Shown: in pieces, positions 18,351 through 26,584 of the stretch | Layout: every line of letters begins with the position of its first letter | Numbering within the stretch: position 1 is the first letter of the stretch | Assembly: GCF_003945385.1 (NCBI RefSeq) | Contig: NZ_AP018920.1 | Location: 5,146,001-5,210,000, forward strand | Origin: Pseudonocardia autotrophica | Lineage (GTDB): Bacteria; Actinomycetota; Actinomycetes; Mycobacteriales; Pseudonocardiaceae | Length of the DNA stretch: 64,000 nt | Direction of reading: 5' to 3' | Notes under the pieces: generated by a model | Seen by the model: only the letters and a program-made list of their open reading frames with translations | Database searches by the model: none | What the model was told of the DNA's origin: nothing | Position numbers and translations under genes: made by a program

Positions 18351-18373
18351 CGGATAATGATCAGTCCGCGCAC
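18338..18373 (-). CDS. Putative branched-chain leader peptide MRGLIIIRRAG
   Basis: 11-codon reading frame starting at GTG (18373) and ending at TGA (18340-18338). Leu-Ile-Ile-Ile occupy positions 4-7, the pattern of ilv/leu attenuator peptides. TACCCT at 18386-18381 lies 7 nt upstream of the GTG, so it could be translated from the very 5' end of a leaderless transcript, as reported for actinobacterial leader peptides. The downstream gene encodes an IlvM-like ACT domain, which fits. Short length limits certainty. Confidence 0.55.
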   Translation of the reverse strand: MRGLIIIRRAG

Positions 18374-18380
18374 GTCGACG

Positions 18381-18386
18381 AGGGTA
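18381..18386 (-). promoter_or_regulatory. -10 element for the leader-peptide transcript
   Basis: TACCCT on the minus strand, 7 nt from the leader-peptide GTG. The same sequence and spacing occur before the LtrA-family gene. Confidence 0.45.
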
Positions 18387-18393
18387 GCAGCCC

Positions 18394-19095
18394 TCAGGTC
18401 GTGCAGCTGCCGTCGGCGCACGTCCGTCCGTCGTCGCCGACCGGGGTGAGCGGGTGCGCGTCCGCCCAGGCGCGGTCCAGTGCCTGCCCGAACGCCTCGG
18501 CCGGCTGTGCGCCGGAGACACCGAACCGGTCGTCGATCACGAAGAACGGGACGCCGGAGATGCCGTAGCGGCGGGCGAGCTCCTGATCGCCGCGGACGGC
18601 GTCGAGGTAGCGATCCGAGCCGAGCACCGCGCGGGCATCGGCCTCTGGCACACCGGCCGAGGCGGCCAGCTGCGCCAGGGTGTCCGGGTCGCCGACCGGC
18701 TCCCCCTCGGTGAAGGACGCGCGCAGCAACCGCTCCTTGAGCGCGCCCTGCAGCGACGCACCGCCCAGCTCCCACGCCAGGTGCAGCAGCCGGTGCGCGT
18801 CGAGGGTGTTGCCGTGCCGGGCGATGTCGAAGCGGAACTCCAGCCCGTCCTCGGCGGCGGTCGCGGTCACCCCGTCCAGCATCTCGCGGGCCTGCTCGAC
18901 GCTCACGCCCAGCTTGGCGGCCAGCGGCCCGGGCCCGCTTTCGCGCTCACCGGACGCCTGCGGGTCGAGCTGGAAGCTGCGCCAGCGCACCTCGACGTCG
19001 TCGCGGTGCGCGAAGCCGGCCAGCGCCGCCTCGAACCGCCGCTTGCCGATCGCGCACCAGGGACACACGACGTCGGACCAGATCTCCACCTTCAC
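18394..19095 (-). CDS. DsbA/FrnE family oxidoreductase
   Basis: 233 aa. Thioredoxin-fold protein with the C11-P-W-C14 active site in WSDVVCPWCAIGKRRFEAAL and the later GISGVPFFVIDDRFGVSGAQ cis-Pro segment. The long helical insertion (about 60-160) is typical of the FrnE/2-hydroxychromene-2-carboxylate isomerase-like branch, which is cytoplasmic; no signal peptide is present. It may act as a thiol-disulfide oxidoreductase or mycothiol-dependent isomerase. Starts at GTG. Confidence 0.9.
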   Translation of the reverse strand: MKVEIWSDVVCPWCAIGKRRFEAALAGFAHRDDVEVRWRSFQLDPQASGERESGPGPLAAKLGVSVEQAREMLDGVTATAAEDGLEFRFDIARHGNTLDAHRLLHLAWELGGASLQGALKERLLRASFTEGEPVGDPDTLAQLAASAGVPEADARAVLGSDRYLDAVRGDQELARRYGISGVPFFVIDDRFGVSGAQPAEAFGQALDRAWADAHPLTPVGDDGRTCADGSCTT

Positions 19096-19117
19096 GTCCG
19101 GGGTAACGCCGCCCGTG

Positions 19118-19137
19118 CGGCCGGCGATTCCCGGCCG
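19118..19137. terminator. Possible hairpin terminator after paaK
   Basis: 7-bp stem CGGCCGG/CCGGCCG (19118-19124 with 19131-19137) around CGATTC, immediately after the paaK stop on the minus strand. Confidence 0.4.
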
Positions 19138-19140
19138 GGT

Positions 19141-20466
19141 TCACCGCGCGCGCCGGTCCTGCAGCCGCTGCAGCTTCCCGACCGACCGCTCCAGGCTGTC
19201 CGGGTCGACGATCTCGCAGGCGACCGTCACCCCGACGGTCTCCTTGACCGCCCGGATCAGCTCGGCCGCGGCGGGCTCGCGGCGGCCGGCCGGGGTGTCG
19301 TGCCGGGCCTCGACCCGGACTGCGAGCGCGTCCATCCGGCCCTCGGTGGTGAGCACCAGCTGGAAGTGCGGCGCCAGACCCGGCGTGCGCAGCACGATCT
19401 CCTCGATCTGGGTCGGGAAGACGTTCACCCCGCGCAGGATGATCATGTCGTCGGACCGGCCGGTGATCTTGGCCATCCGGCGCATCGCGGGCCGCGCCGT
19501 CCCCGGCAGCAGGGTCGTCAGATCCCGGGTGCGGTACCGGATGATCGGCAGTCCCTCCTTGGTCAGCGAGGTGAACAGCAGCTCGCCCTCCTGGCCGTCG
19601 GGCAGGGACGTCCCGTCGAGCGGATCGACGACCTCGGGCAGGAAGTGGTCCTCCCAGATGTGCAGACCGTCCTTGGTCTCCACGCACTCCTGGGACACGC
19701 CGGGCCCCATCACCTCGGACAGGCCGTAGATGTCGACGGCGTGCATGTCCGTCCGGTCCTCGATCTCGATCCGCATCTGCTCGCTCCACGGCTCGGCGCC
19801 GAAGATCCCGACCTTCAGCGACGTGCTCCGCGGGTCGACGCCCTGGCGGGCGAACTCGTCGAGCAGGGTGAGCATGTAGCTCGGGGTCAGCATGATGACG
19901 TCGGGCTCGAAGTCGCCGATGAGCTGCACCTGGCGCGGTGTCATCCCGCCGGAGATCGGGATCGCCGTCGCACCGAGCTTCTCGATGCCGAAGTGCGCGC
20001 CGAGCCCACCGGTGAACAGGCCGTAGCCGTAGGCGTTGTGCACCCGGTGGCCCGGGCGTCCGCCGGCGGCCCGGATCGAGCGAGCCATCAGCGTGGCCCA
20101 GTTGTCGATGTCGGTCGCGGTGTAGCCGACCACGGTCGGCCGGCCCGTGGTGCCCGACGACGCGTGCACCCGCGCGATCCGCTCGCGCGGCACCGCGAAC
20201 ATGCCGAACGGGTAGTTCTCGCGCAGATCGGCCTTGGTGGTCATCGGGAACCGCGCGATGTCGGAGAGCTCGCGGCAGTCGTCGGGGTGCACCCCGTGCG
20301 CGTCGAACCTCGCGCGGTAGTGCGGCACGTTGTCGTAGGCGTGCCGCAGCGACCACTGCAGACGCCGCAGCTGCAGCGCGCGCAGCTCGTCGACCGGGAT
20401 GCGCTCCTCACGGTCGAGCAGTTCCGGCGGTGGGCTGTCGCCGAGTCGGCGTGCGGTGGTGGTCAT
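19141..20466 (-). CDS. paaK: Phenylacetate-CoA ligase
   Basis: 441 aa adenylate-forming enzyme. HASSGTTGRPTVVGYT is the P-loop, followed by AYGYGLFTGGLGAHFG and the core IYGLSEVMGPGVSQEC, TSLTKEGLPIIRYRTRDLT and ITGRSDDMIILRGVNVFPTQIEE segments, all characteristic of PaaK. It converts phenylacetate, CoA and ATP to phenylacetyl-CoA. The start overlaps the stop of paaZ by 4 bp, so the two are coupled. The paaABCDE ring epoxidase genes that act between PaaK and PaaZ are not in the window. Confidence 0.95.
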   Translation of the reverse strand: MTTTARRLGDSPPPELLDREERIPVDELRALQLRRLQWSLRHAYDNVPHYRARFDAHGVHPDDCRELSDIARFPMTTKADLRENYPFGMFAVPRERIARVHASSGTTGRPTVVGYTATDIDNWATLMARSIRAAGGRPGHRVHNAYGYGLFTGGLGAHFGIEKLGATAIPISGGMTPRQVQLIGDFEPDVIMLTPSYMLTLLDEFARQGVDPRSTSLKVGIFGAEPWSEQMRIEIEDRTDMHAVDIYGLSEVMGPGVSQECVETKDGLHIWEDHFLPEVVDPLDGTSLPDGQEGELLFTSLTKEGLPIIRYRTRDLTTLLPGTARPAMRRMAKITGRSDDMIILRGVNVFPTQIEEIVLRTPGLAPHFQLVLTTEGRMDALAVRVEARHDTPAGRREPAAAELIRAVKETVGVTVACEIVDPDSLERSVGKLQRLQDRRAR

Positions 20467-22493
20467 GCGTCCTTCTTCGCGACGAGGGTGAGCACGTCGT
20501 AGCGGGCGACGGATTCGCCGTCCTGCCGGGTGACGTCGGCGTCCCAGCGCACCTCGCCGTAGTCGGCTGAGTCCCGCGGGGTGAGCTGCTTGCAGGTCAG
20601 CGTCACGGTCAGCTCGTCGTCGAACCGGACCGGGGTGAGGAACCGCAGCCCGTCGACGCCGAAGTTGGCCAGCACCGGCCCCGGATCGGGATCGACGAAC
20701 AGTCCCGCGGCGAGCGAGACGACCAGGTAGCCGTGCGCCACCCGCTGCCCGAACAGCGGGTTCGCCGCGGCCGCGGCCTCGTCCATGTGCGCGTAGAAGG
20801 TGTCGCCGGTGAACTCGGCGAAGTGCTCGACATCGGCTTGGGTGACCCGGCGCGGCCCGGCGACCAGGCAGTCACCGGGGCGCAGCTCCTCGAGGTGTTT
20901 GCGGAACGGGTGCACCTCGGAGGTGTGCCGCTGCGCGCCGGTGACCCAGCGGCCGGTGATCGCGGCGAGCGAGTCGGGATCGGCCTGGATCGCGGTGCGC
21001 TGCATGTGGTGCAGCACCCCGCGGATACCGCCCATCTCCTCGCCGCCACCGGCCCGGCCCGGCCCGCCGTGCACCAGCTGCGGCAACGGCGAACCGTGCC
21101 CGGTGGACTCGCCCGCGTCCCGGGCGTTGAGCACGTGCACCCGGCCGTGGAACGGCGCGATGCCGAGCACGACCTCGCGGACGAAGGCCGGATCGGCGGA
21201 GACGACGGACCCGGCGAGCGAGCCCTGGCCGCGGGCGGCGTAGTCGATCAGCTGATCGGTGGTGTCGTAGGGCAGCACCGTCGACACCGGGCCGAACGCC
21301 TCGACCTCGTGCGGCTCGGCGCGGTCCGGGTCGCCGACGAGCAGCAGCGGGGAGACGAACGCGCCGCGATCGGCGTCGGCGCCGGTGACCTCGACGTGGT
21401 CGGGATCGCCGAACACGATGCGCCCGGCGGCGCGCAGCGCCTTCACACTGCGGCGGACCTCCTCGCGCTGGTCGAGACTCGCCAACGCCCCCATCCGGAC
21501 GCCCTCCGCTCCGGGGGCGCCGACCACGACCTTCGCCAGCCGCTCCGACACCGCCTCGACGACGGCGTCGACCTGCGCACGCGGCACGAAGGCGCGCCGG
21601 ATCGCGGTGCACTTCTGCCCGGCCTTGACCGTCATCTCGGTGCTCAGGGCCTTCACGAACAGATCGAACTCAGGTGTGCCGGGCGCGGCGTCCGGGCCGA
21701 GCGCTGCCAGGTTCAGCGAGTCGGCCTCGGCGGAGAACCGCACCGAGTTCCGGACGATCCCGGGGTGGCTGCGCAGGGTCTGCGCGGTCGACGCCGAGCC
21801 GGTGAACGACACCAGGTCCTGCCCGGTGAGGTGGTCGAACGTGTCACCGAGCGAGCCGGCGACGAACTGCACGGACCCCTCGGGCAGCAGGCCGGAGCCG
21901 ATGATCAGCTCGACGAGCTCCGCGGTGAGGAACGCGGTCGGCGACGCCGGCTTGATCAGCGTCGGGACGCCGGCGAGGAAGGCCGGGGCGAACTTCTCCA
22001 GCGGCCCCCACACCGGGAAGTTGAACGCGTTGACCTGCACCGCGACCCCGCGCAGCGGGGTCAGCACGTGCTGACCGAGAAACGTCCCGCCGCGGCCCAG
22101 CGGCTCGACCGCGCCCTCGACGTGGAACGTGTCGTTGGGCAGCTCGCGCTTGGCCTTGGAGGCATAGGCGAGCAGCACCCCGATGCCGCCGTCGACGTCG
22201 AACTTCGAATCCCCGAGCGTGGCGCCGGTGCGGGCGGAGACCGAGTAGAGCCGCTCGCGGTGCTCACGCAGGTGCTGCCCGAGTGCCTTCAGCAGCGCGG
22301 CGCGCTGGTGGAAGGTGAGCTCGCGCAGGGCCGGGCCGCCGGTCCGGCGGCCGTACGCCAGTGCCCCTGCGACATCGAGGCCGTCGGTGGAGAGCCGGGC
22401 GACCTCCTCGCCGGTCACCGCGTCGTGCAACGGTCGCCCGTCACCCGTCCCGGCCTGCCAGGAGCCCGAGAGATGGCTGCGGAGCAAGGTCAT
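20463..22493 (-). CDS. paaZ: PaaZ: oxepin-CoA hydrolase / 3-oxo-5,6-dehydrosuberyl-CoA semialdehyde dehydrogenase
   Basis: 676 aa fusion. The aldehyde dehydrogenase domain (1-520) has the catalytic Cys295 in VKAGQKCTAIRR and Glu256 in SAEADSLN, the same numbers as in E. coli PaaZ. A MaoC-type hydratase domain (about 535-676) contains FAEFTGDTFYAHMDEAAAA. It opens the oxepin ring of phenylacetate catabolism and oxidises the resulting aldehyde. ATG at 22493 was chosen by homology; earlier in-frame starts read through the promoter and operator. Divergent from an enoyl-CoA hydratase gene. Confidence 0.95.
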   Translation of the reverse strand: MTLLRSHLSGSWQAGTGDGRPLHDAVTGEEVARLSTDGLDVAGALAYGRRTGGPALRELTFHQRAALLKALGQHLREHRERLYSVSARTGATLGDSKFDVDGGIGVLLAYASKAKRELPNDTFHVEGAVEPLGRGGTFLGQHVLTPLRGVAVQVNAFNFPVWGPLEKFAPAFLAGVPTLIKPASPTAFLTAELVELIIGSGLLPEGSVQFVAGSLGDTFDHLTGQDLVSFTGSASTAQTLRSHPGIVRNSVRFSAEADSLNLAALGPDAAPGTPEFDLFVKALSTEMTVKAGQKCTAIRRAFVPRAQVDAVVEAVSERLAKVVVGAPGAEGVRMGALASLDQREEVRRSVKALRAAGRIVFGDPDHVEVTGADADRGAFVSPLLLVGDPDRAEPHEVEAFGPVSTVLPYDTTDQLIDYAARGQGSLAGSVVSADPAFVREVVLGIAPFHGRVHVLNARDAGESTGHGSPLPQLVHGGPGRAGGGEEMGGIRGVLHHMQRTAIQADPDSLAAITGRWVTGAQRHTSEVHPFRKHLEELRPGDCLVAGPRRVTQADVEHFAEFTGDTFYAHMDEAAAAANPLFGQRVAHGYLVVSLAAGLFVDPDPGPVLANFGVDGLRFLTPVRFDDELTVTLTCKQLTPRDSADYGEVRWDADVTRQDGESVARYDVLTLVAKKDA

Positions 22494-22539
22494 CGGCGAC
22501 GCCTCCGGAACTGTCCGTCGTGCGGCCGGCTCTAGACCG

Positions 22540-22553
22540 ACCGTTCGTTCGGC
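22540..22553. promoter_or_regulatory. PaaR-type operator 1
   Basis: ACCGTTCGTTCGGC matches ACCGNNCGNNCGGT, the core reported for actinobacterial PaaR, with one mismatch. It lies 47 bp upstream of the paaZ start. Confidence 0.6.
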
Positions 22554-22611
22554 ACGGAACGCTAGCACCCCTCGGGCCGCTTGGGGAGAGGTTCCCCGCC
22601 GATGACCGGGG

Positions 22612-22625
22612 ACCGATCGTTCGGT
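22612..22625. promoter_or_regulatory. PaaR-type operator 2
   Basis: ACCGATCGTTCGGT fits ACCGNNCGNNCGGT exactly. It ends 7 bp before the TAGGCT -10 element of the enoyl-CoA hydratase gene and so overlaps the -35 region, ideal for repression. Confidence 0.7.
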
Positions 22626-22632
22626 CGGCGGC

Positions 22633-22638
22633 TAGGCT
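22633..22638 (+). promoter_or_regulatory. Leaderless -10 element for the enoyl-CoA hydratase/paaR operon
   Basis: TAGGCT, 6 nt before the ATG at 22645. Confidence 0.65.
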
Positions 22639-22644
22639 GCCCCC

Positions 22645-23454
22645 ATGTCCGACCCCGTGCAACCCGCCGTTCTCGTCGCCCGCGACGACACCGATCCCGC
22701 CGTCGCGGTGGTCACGCTGAACCGGCCCGCGAAGTACAACGCGCTCACCGTCGAGCTGAAGGAGGCGCTGCTCACCGCGGTCGCCGAGGTCACCGGCGAC
22801 GAGTCGGTGCGCGCGGTCGTGATCACCGGCTCCGGGAAGGCGTTCTGCGTCGGGCAGGATCTCGGCGAGCACGCGACGGCGCTGGAGAACGATCCGTCGA
22901 CCGCGTTCGACACAGTGCGGGAGCACTACAACCCGCTGATCCTGGCGATCACCGGGACGGCGAAGCCGGTGATCGCCGCGATCAACGGCGCCTGCGTCGG
23001 CGCCGGGCTCGGTCTGGCGCTGGCCGCCGACCTGCGGGTGGCCGCCGAGGGGCTGAGCTTCGCCACCGCCTTCACCGGGATCGGGCTGACCGCGGACTCC
23101 GGGCTCTCGGCGAGCCTCGCGCACGCCGTCGGCGTCTCCCGGGCCACCGAGCTGCTGCTGCTCGGCGAGAAGTTCACCGCAGAGGACGCGCGCAACTGGG
23201 GTCTGGTGCGCGATGTCGTCCCCGCCGAGGACGTGCTTCCCGCGGCGCTCGGACTGGCCCGCAGGCTGGCCGCCGGGCCCACCCGCGCCTACGCCGAGGT
23301 CAAGACCGCGATCCGGTTCGGCGCCGTCAACGAGTTGCCCGCGGTGCTGGAGCACGAGGCGGACGCGCAGGCCCGGCTCGCCGGCACCACCGACCACCAG
23401 CGCGCGGTCGCGGACTTCCTGGCCAAGAAGGCCCCCACCTTCGAGGGCCGATGA
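22645..23454 (+). CDS. Enoyl-CoA hydratase/isomerase (crotonase family, Paa-linked)
   Basis: 269 aa. Crotonase signatures: LNRPAKYNALTVEL, the first oxyanion-hole segment GSGKAFCVGQDLGEH and the second INGACVGAGLGLALAADLRVAAE. An Asp is present in FTGIGLTADSG. By position it is likely PaaG- or PaaF-like, isomerising or hydrating ring-opened intermediates of the phenylacetate route, but crotonases cannot be assigned by eye. Transcribed leaderless; overlaps paaR by 4 bp. Confidence 0.88.
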   Translation: MSDPVQPAVLVARDDTDPAVAVVTLNRPAKYNALTVELKEALLTAVAEVTGDESVRAVVITGSGKAFCVGQDLGEHATALENDPSTAFDTVREHYNPLILAITGTAKPVIAAINGACVGAGLGLALAADLRVAAEGLSFATAFTGIGLTADSGLSASLAHAVGVSRATELLLLGEKFTAEDARNWGLVRDVVPAEDVLPAALGLARRLAAGPTRAYAEVKTAIRFGAVNELPAVLEHEADAQARLAGTTDHQRAVADFLAKKAPTFEGR

Positions 23455-24059
23455 GCTCGGCGGTCCGGCGGGCCCGACGTCCCAGCGGCGGGCGCGACCA
23501 GCTGCTGGAGACCGCGGTCGGCGAGTTCATCACCCGCGGCTACGACGCGACCTCGATGGAGGATCTGTCGCGGGCCGCCGGGATCACGAAGTCGTCGTTC
23601 TACCACCACTTCACCGGCAAGGAGGCGCTGCTGCGGGCCGCGCTGGAACGCGCGGTCGACGGCCTGTTCGGGGTGCTGTCGCTGCCCGTCGCGCAGACCG
23701 GCGGCCCCGCCCAGCGGTTGCGCGCGATCGTCTCCGAGCAGGTCCGGGTGCTGATGCGCGAGCTGCCCTACGTGACGCTGCTGCTGCGGGTGCGGGGGAA
23801 CACCGAGACCGAGCGATGGGCGCTGGAACGACGACGCGCCTTCGACGCCGCGGTCACCGGGCTGGTCCGTGAGGCCGTCGAGGCGGGCGAGGTCCGCGCC
23901 GACGTCGATCCGGCGCTGGCCGCGCGGCTGCTGTCCGGCCTGGTCAACTCGATCGTCGAGTGGTATCGCCCGGGACGGCCCGGTAGCGCCACCCTGCCCG
24001 ACGACGTCGTGAACGCCGCCTTCACCGGGATCGTCCCGGCGCCGACCGACCGGGCCTGA
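23451..24059 (+). CDS. paaR: TetR family regulator, probable PaaR
   Basis: 202 aa. N-terminal TetR helix-turn-helix (residues 14-60: RDQLLETAVGEFITRGYDATSMEDLSRAAGITKSSFYHHFTGKEALL). The C-terminal ligand domain is variable. It overlaps the enoyl-CoA hydratase gene (ATGA) and sits beside two operators of the PaaR type, so it most likely represses both divergent units until phenylacetyl-CoA accumulates. Ligand is inferred from family knowledge. Confidence 0.85.
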   Translation: MSSAVRRARRPSGGRDQLLETAVGEFITRGYDATSMEDLSRAAGITKSSFYHHFTGKEALLRAALERAVDGLFGVLSLPVAQTGGPAQRLRAIVSEQVRVLMRELPYVTLLLRVRGNTETERWALERRRAFDAAVTGLVREAVEAGEVRADVDPALAARLLSGLVNSIVEWYRPGRPGSATLPDDVVNAAFTGIVPAPTDRA

Positions 24060-24190
24060 TCCGGCACCGCAGGGCGGCCGGGCCTGATCCGGCACCGCTG
24101 GGCGAGGAGGTGGCGGGGCCGGGCGGCAGCCGAGCACGTCACCGGTGCCGCACCGGTGGCAGGTCCGGCACGCAGCCGAGCACGTCGCCG
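24051..24190. repeat. Short direct repeats in the paaR-IclR spacer
   Basis: A 20-bp sequence at 24051-24070, covering the end of paaR, is repeated exactly at 24079-24098. A further GCAGCCGAGCACGTC occurs twice (about 24125 and 24171). No gene is supported in 24060-24304 apart from the promoter at its end. Confidence 0.6.
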
Positions 24191-24268
24191 GCGCCGGGTC
24201 GGTGCGTCGACCGACCCGGCCCGGTGCGGGACCGCTGCCGTGCCGGGGCCGGAGCACCCGCGCCGGGG

Positions 24269-24297
24269 TTGTCACCGGGTGCGGCGTGGGACAGGCT
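24269..24297 (+). promoter_or_regulatory. Promoter for the small gene and IclR operon
   Basis: TTGTCA (24269-24274), 17-bp spacer, CAGGCT (24292-24297). The -10 element is 7 nt from the GTG at 24305, matching the leaderless pattern seen elsewhere in the window. Confidence 0.55.
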
Positions 24298-24304
24298 TCG
24301 TGAT

Positions 24305-24622
24305 GTGGGAGAGCGACGGCGGGCAGCGGCGTGGCAGGCCCGGGCGAACCAGGCGGGCGGGCTGACCTCCCGGGCGCTCGACGAGGAGATCGAGGCGCTG
24401 CTGGCCGCGGACCCGGTGACCGACCCGGCAGAGCCCGGCAGCCCGGTGGAACCCGGCGGCCCGGCGGAGTCGGGCGGCCCGGTGGAGTCGGGCGGCCCGG
24501 TGGAACCCGGGAATCCGGCGACGGCCACCGATCCGCTGCGCCGGGAGAGCGCCTCCGCCGCACCGGCCCCGGACGCACCGGCGGACCCGTCCGCACCGGA
24601 AGGGCAGGACCCGGCCCGGTGA
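24305..24622 (+). CDS. Hypothetical protein with hexapeptide repeats
   Basis: 105 aa. Residues 1-35 form a charged helix (VGERRRAAAWQARANQAGG, then RALDEEIEALLA). The remainder is a Pro/Gly/Glu repeat (GGPVES/GGPVEP, about four copies from an 18-bp DNA unit at roughly 24440-24510) and an Ala/Pro tail. No known domain. Evidence that it is real: a good promoter, leaderless spacing, and a GTGA overlap with the IclR gene. The repeat region is probably disordered. Confidence 0.55.
   Translation: MGERRRAAAWQARANQAGGLTSRALDEEIEALLAADPVTDPAEPGSPVEPGGPAESGGPVESGGPVEPGNPATATDPLRRESASAAPAPDAPADPSAPEGQDPAR
24440..24512 (+). repeat. 18-bp in-frame tandem repeat
   Basis: About four imperfect copies of a unit close to GGCGGCCCGGTGGAGTCG, coding for a six-residue Gly-Pro-Glu repeat in the small hypothetical protein. 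Confidence 0.7.
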
Positions 24623-25404
24623 CCTCGCCGGACCGGGCCACTGCGCCGCACCGCGGGCGCCCGACCGGCCACACCGGCTCGGTCGTCGCCCGGGCGCTCG
24701 GCGTGCTCGAGGCGTTCGGCCCCGACCGGCCGGCCCTGACCCTGAGCGAGCTGGCCCGGCACGCCGGGATCCCGCTGTCCACCGCGCACCGGCTGGTCGG
24801 CGACCTCACCGGCTGGGGCGCCCTGGAGCGGGACGAGACCGGCCGCTACCGGATCGGGCTGCGGATGTGGGAGCTCGGCGCGCTCGCCCCGCGGGGGCAG
24901 GCACTGCGGGAGACCGCGCTGCCGTTCCTGGAGGACCTCTCGCACGTCACCCGGGAGAACGTGCAGCTCGCCGTCCGGGAGGGCACCGAGCTGGTCTTCG
25001 TCGAGCGGCTCGCCGGATCCGGTGCGGTGCCGGTACACACCCGGGTCGGCGGCCGGTTCGGGCTCACCGCGACCGGCGTCGGGCTGGTGCTGCTCGCGCA
25101 CGCACCCCCCGAGCTGCAGGAGGAGGTCCTCGCCGGGCACGTCGAGCGCTACACCCCGTTCACGGTGACCGACCCGGCCCGGCTGCGGCGGATACTCGCC
25201 GACGTCCGCCGGGACGGGTACTCGGTCAGCGATCGCCAGGTCACCGACGACGCACTGTCCGTAGGGGCCCCGGTGCAGGACGCGCACGGCCGGGTCGTCG
25301 CCGCCGTCTCGCTGGTCGTCCGGCGCGGCACCGCAGCCCCGCGGGCACTCGCACCGCTGGTACGGACCAGCGCCCGCGGGATCGGCCGGGCACTCACCGA
25401 CTGA
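24619..25404 (+). CDS. IclR family regulator of the Rieske oxygenase cluster
   Basis: 261 aa. Winged helix-turn-helix in residues 20-80 (VVARALGVLEAF...TLSELARHAGIPLSTAHRLVGDL) and an IclR effector domain (ENVQLAVREGTELVFVERL, RFGLTATGVGLVLLAHAP). GTG start overlaps the preceding small gene. It lies directly upstream of, and in line with, the Rieske oxygenase genes, which it probably controls through the palindrome in the 125-bp gap. Confidence 0.9.
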   Translation: MTSPDRATAPHRGRPTGHTGSVVARALGVLEAFGPDRPALTLSELARHAGIPLSTAHRLVGDLTGWGALERDETGRYRIGLRMWELGALAPRGQALRETALPFLEDLSHVTRENVQLAVREGTELVFVERLAGSGAVPVHTRVGGRFGLTATGVGLVLLAHAPPELQEEVLAGHVERYTPFTVTDPARLRRILADVRRDGYSVSDRQVTDDALSVGAPVQDAHGRVVAAVSLVVRRGTAAPRALAPLVRTSARGIGRALTD

Positions 25405-25409
25405 CCAAC

Positions 25410-25426
25410 CTTCCATTTTCCGGAAG
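25410..25426. promoter_or_regulatory. Possible IclR operator
   Basis: CTTCC-ATTTTCC-GGAAG inverted repeat six bp after the IclR stop and about 100 bp before the Rieske gene. It is the only AT-containing stretch in this spacer. Confidence 0.4.
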
Positions 25427-25528
25427 TGCGCTTCGCTCGCCCCCGGCGTGGACCGCATCCTCGGTCCTGCCGGGCCGTCCCACCACGCACGGACGTCGCA
25501 CAGCCGGTACACGCGAAGGAGCGTCGTC

Positions 25529-26584
25529 GTGAGCACCATTCCCCGCGACCAGTGGTATGTCGCCGCCTACACCGCCGAGATCGGCCGCGAGCTGTTCTCC
25601 CGCACCATCTGCGGTGACCCGATCCTGTTCTGGCGCACCGAGGCCGGCGAGGTCACCGCGCACGCCGACCGATGCGTGCACCGCCGGTTCCCGCTGTCCC
25701 AGGCCCCCAGCCGACTGGTCGGCGACACCGTCGTCTGCGGCTACCACGGTTTCACCTACGACGCCGGCGGCCGCTGCGTCGCCGTCCCCGGCCAGACCCG
25801 GGTGCCGCGCACCGCGCGGCTCGCGCAGTACCCGGTCGTCGAGCAGGACTCTCTGGTATGGGTCTGGATCGGCGATCCGGAACTGGCCGACCCTGGCCGG
25901 ATCCCGCGCGCGTCCTATCTGGATGCACCGGGCTGGACGACGGTGCGCGGCATGGAGCCGCTGGCCGCCCGCTACTCGCTGCTGGTGGACAACCTGCTCG
26001 ACCTCTCGCACGAGACGTATCTGCACGGCGGCTACATCGGCACCCCCGAGGTCGCCCAGACCCCGATCAGCACCGAGGTCGACGACGACGCCGGGATCGT
26101 CTACGTCTCCCGGCACATGGCCGACGCCGAGTGCCCGCCGTTCTACGAGCGTTCCACCGGATTGTCCGGCCGGATCTCCCGGTGGCAGGACATCGAGTAC
26201 ACCCCGCCGTGCCTGTACAAGCTGCACTCCCGGATCGCGCCGGTCGGCTCGGTCCCGAACCCGGACGGCAGCGATCCGGACGCGTTCCACGTCGAGGTCG
26301 TCTACGCGATCACCCCGGAGACCGAGCACTCCACGCACGACTTCTGGCTAGTCGCCCGCGACTTCGCGCTGGACGACGAGGGGGTGTCGGCGTTCCTCGC
26401 CGAGCAGAACCGCACCGTGGTGCTGCAGGACGTGGAGGCGCTCGACGTACTGGAGCAGGTGATCGCGACCGAGCCCGCCGGCTACCAGGAGCTGTCGGTC
26501 AACATCGACACCGGCGGCCTCGCCGCGCGCCGGATGCTCACCAGGATGGCCGGCGGCGCCGTGCCGGCGGTCCCCGCCCGATGA
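25529..26584 (+). CDS. Rieske [2Fe-2S] aromatic oxygenase/O-demethylase, VanA-like
   Basis: 351 aa. Rieske cluster ligands C49-x-H51 (DRCVHRRFPLS) and C70-x2-H73 (CGYHGFTYD); the mononuclear iron site is in LLVDNLLDLSHETYLHGG (Asp154, His161, His166). This short, single-component alpha subunit belongs to the vanillate demethylase/dicamba monooxygenase group. It would oxidise or demethylate an aromatic acid, drawing electrons from the reductase at 26796. GTG at 25529 follows GAAGGA with 8-nt spacing. Substrate cannot be fixed from sequence. Confidence 0.9.
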   Translation: MSTIPRDQWYVAAYTAEIGRELFSRTICGDPILFWRTEAGEVTAHADRCVHRRFPLSQAPSRLVGDTVVCGYHGFTYDAGGRCVAVPGQTRVPRTARLAQYPVVEQDSLVWVWIGDPELADPGRIPRASYLDAPGWTTVRGMEPLAARYSLLVDNLLDLSHETYLHGGYIGTPEVAQTPISTEVDDDAGIVYVSRHMADAECPPFYERSTGLSGRISRWQDIEYTPPCLYKLHSRIAPVGSVPNPDGSDPDAFHVEVVYAITPETEHSTHDFWLVARDFALDDEGVSAFLAEQNRTVVLQDVEALDVLEQVIATEPAGYQELSVNIDTGGLAARRMLTRMAGGAVPAVPAR

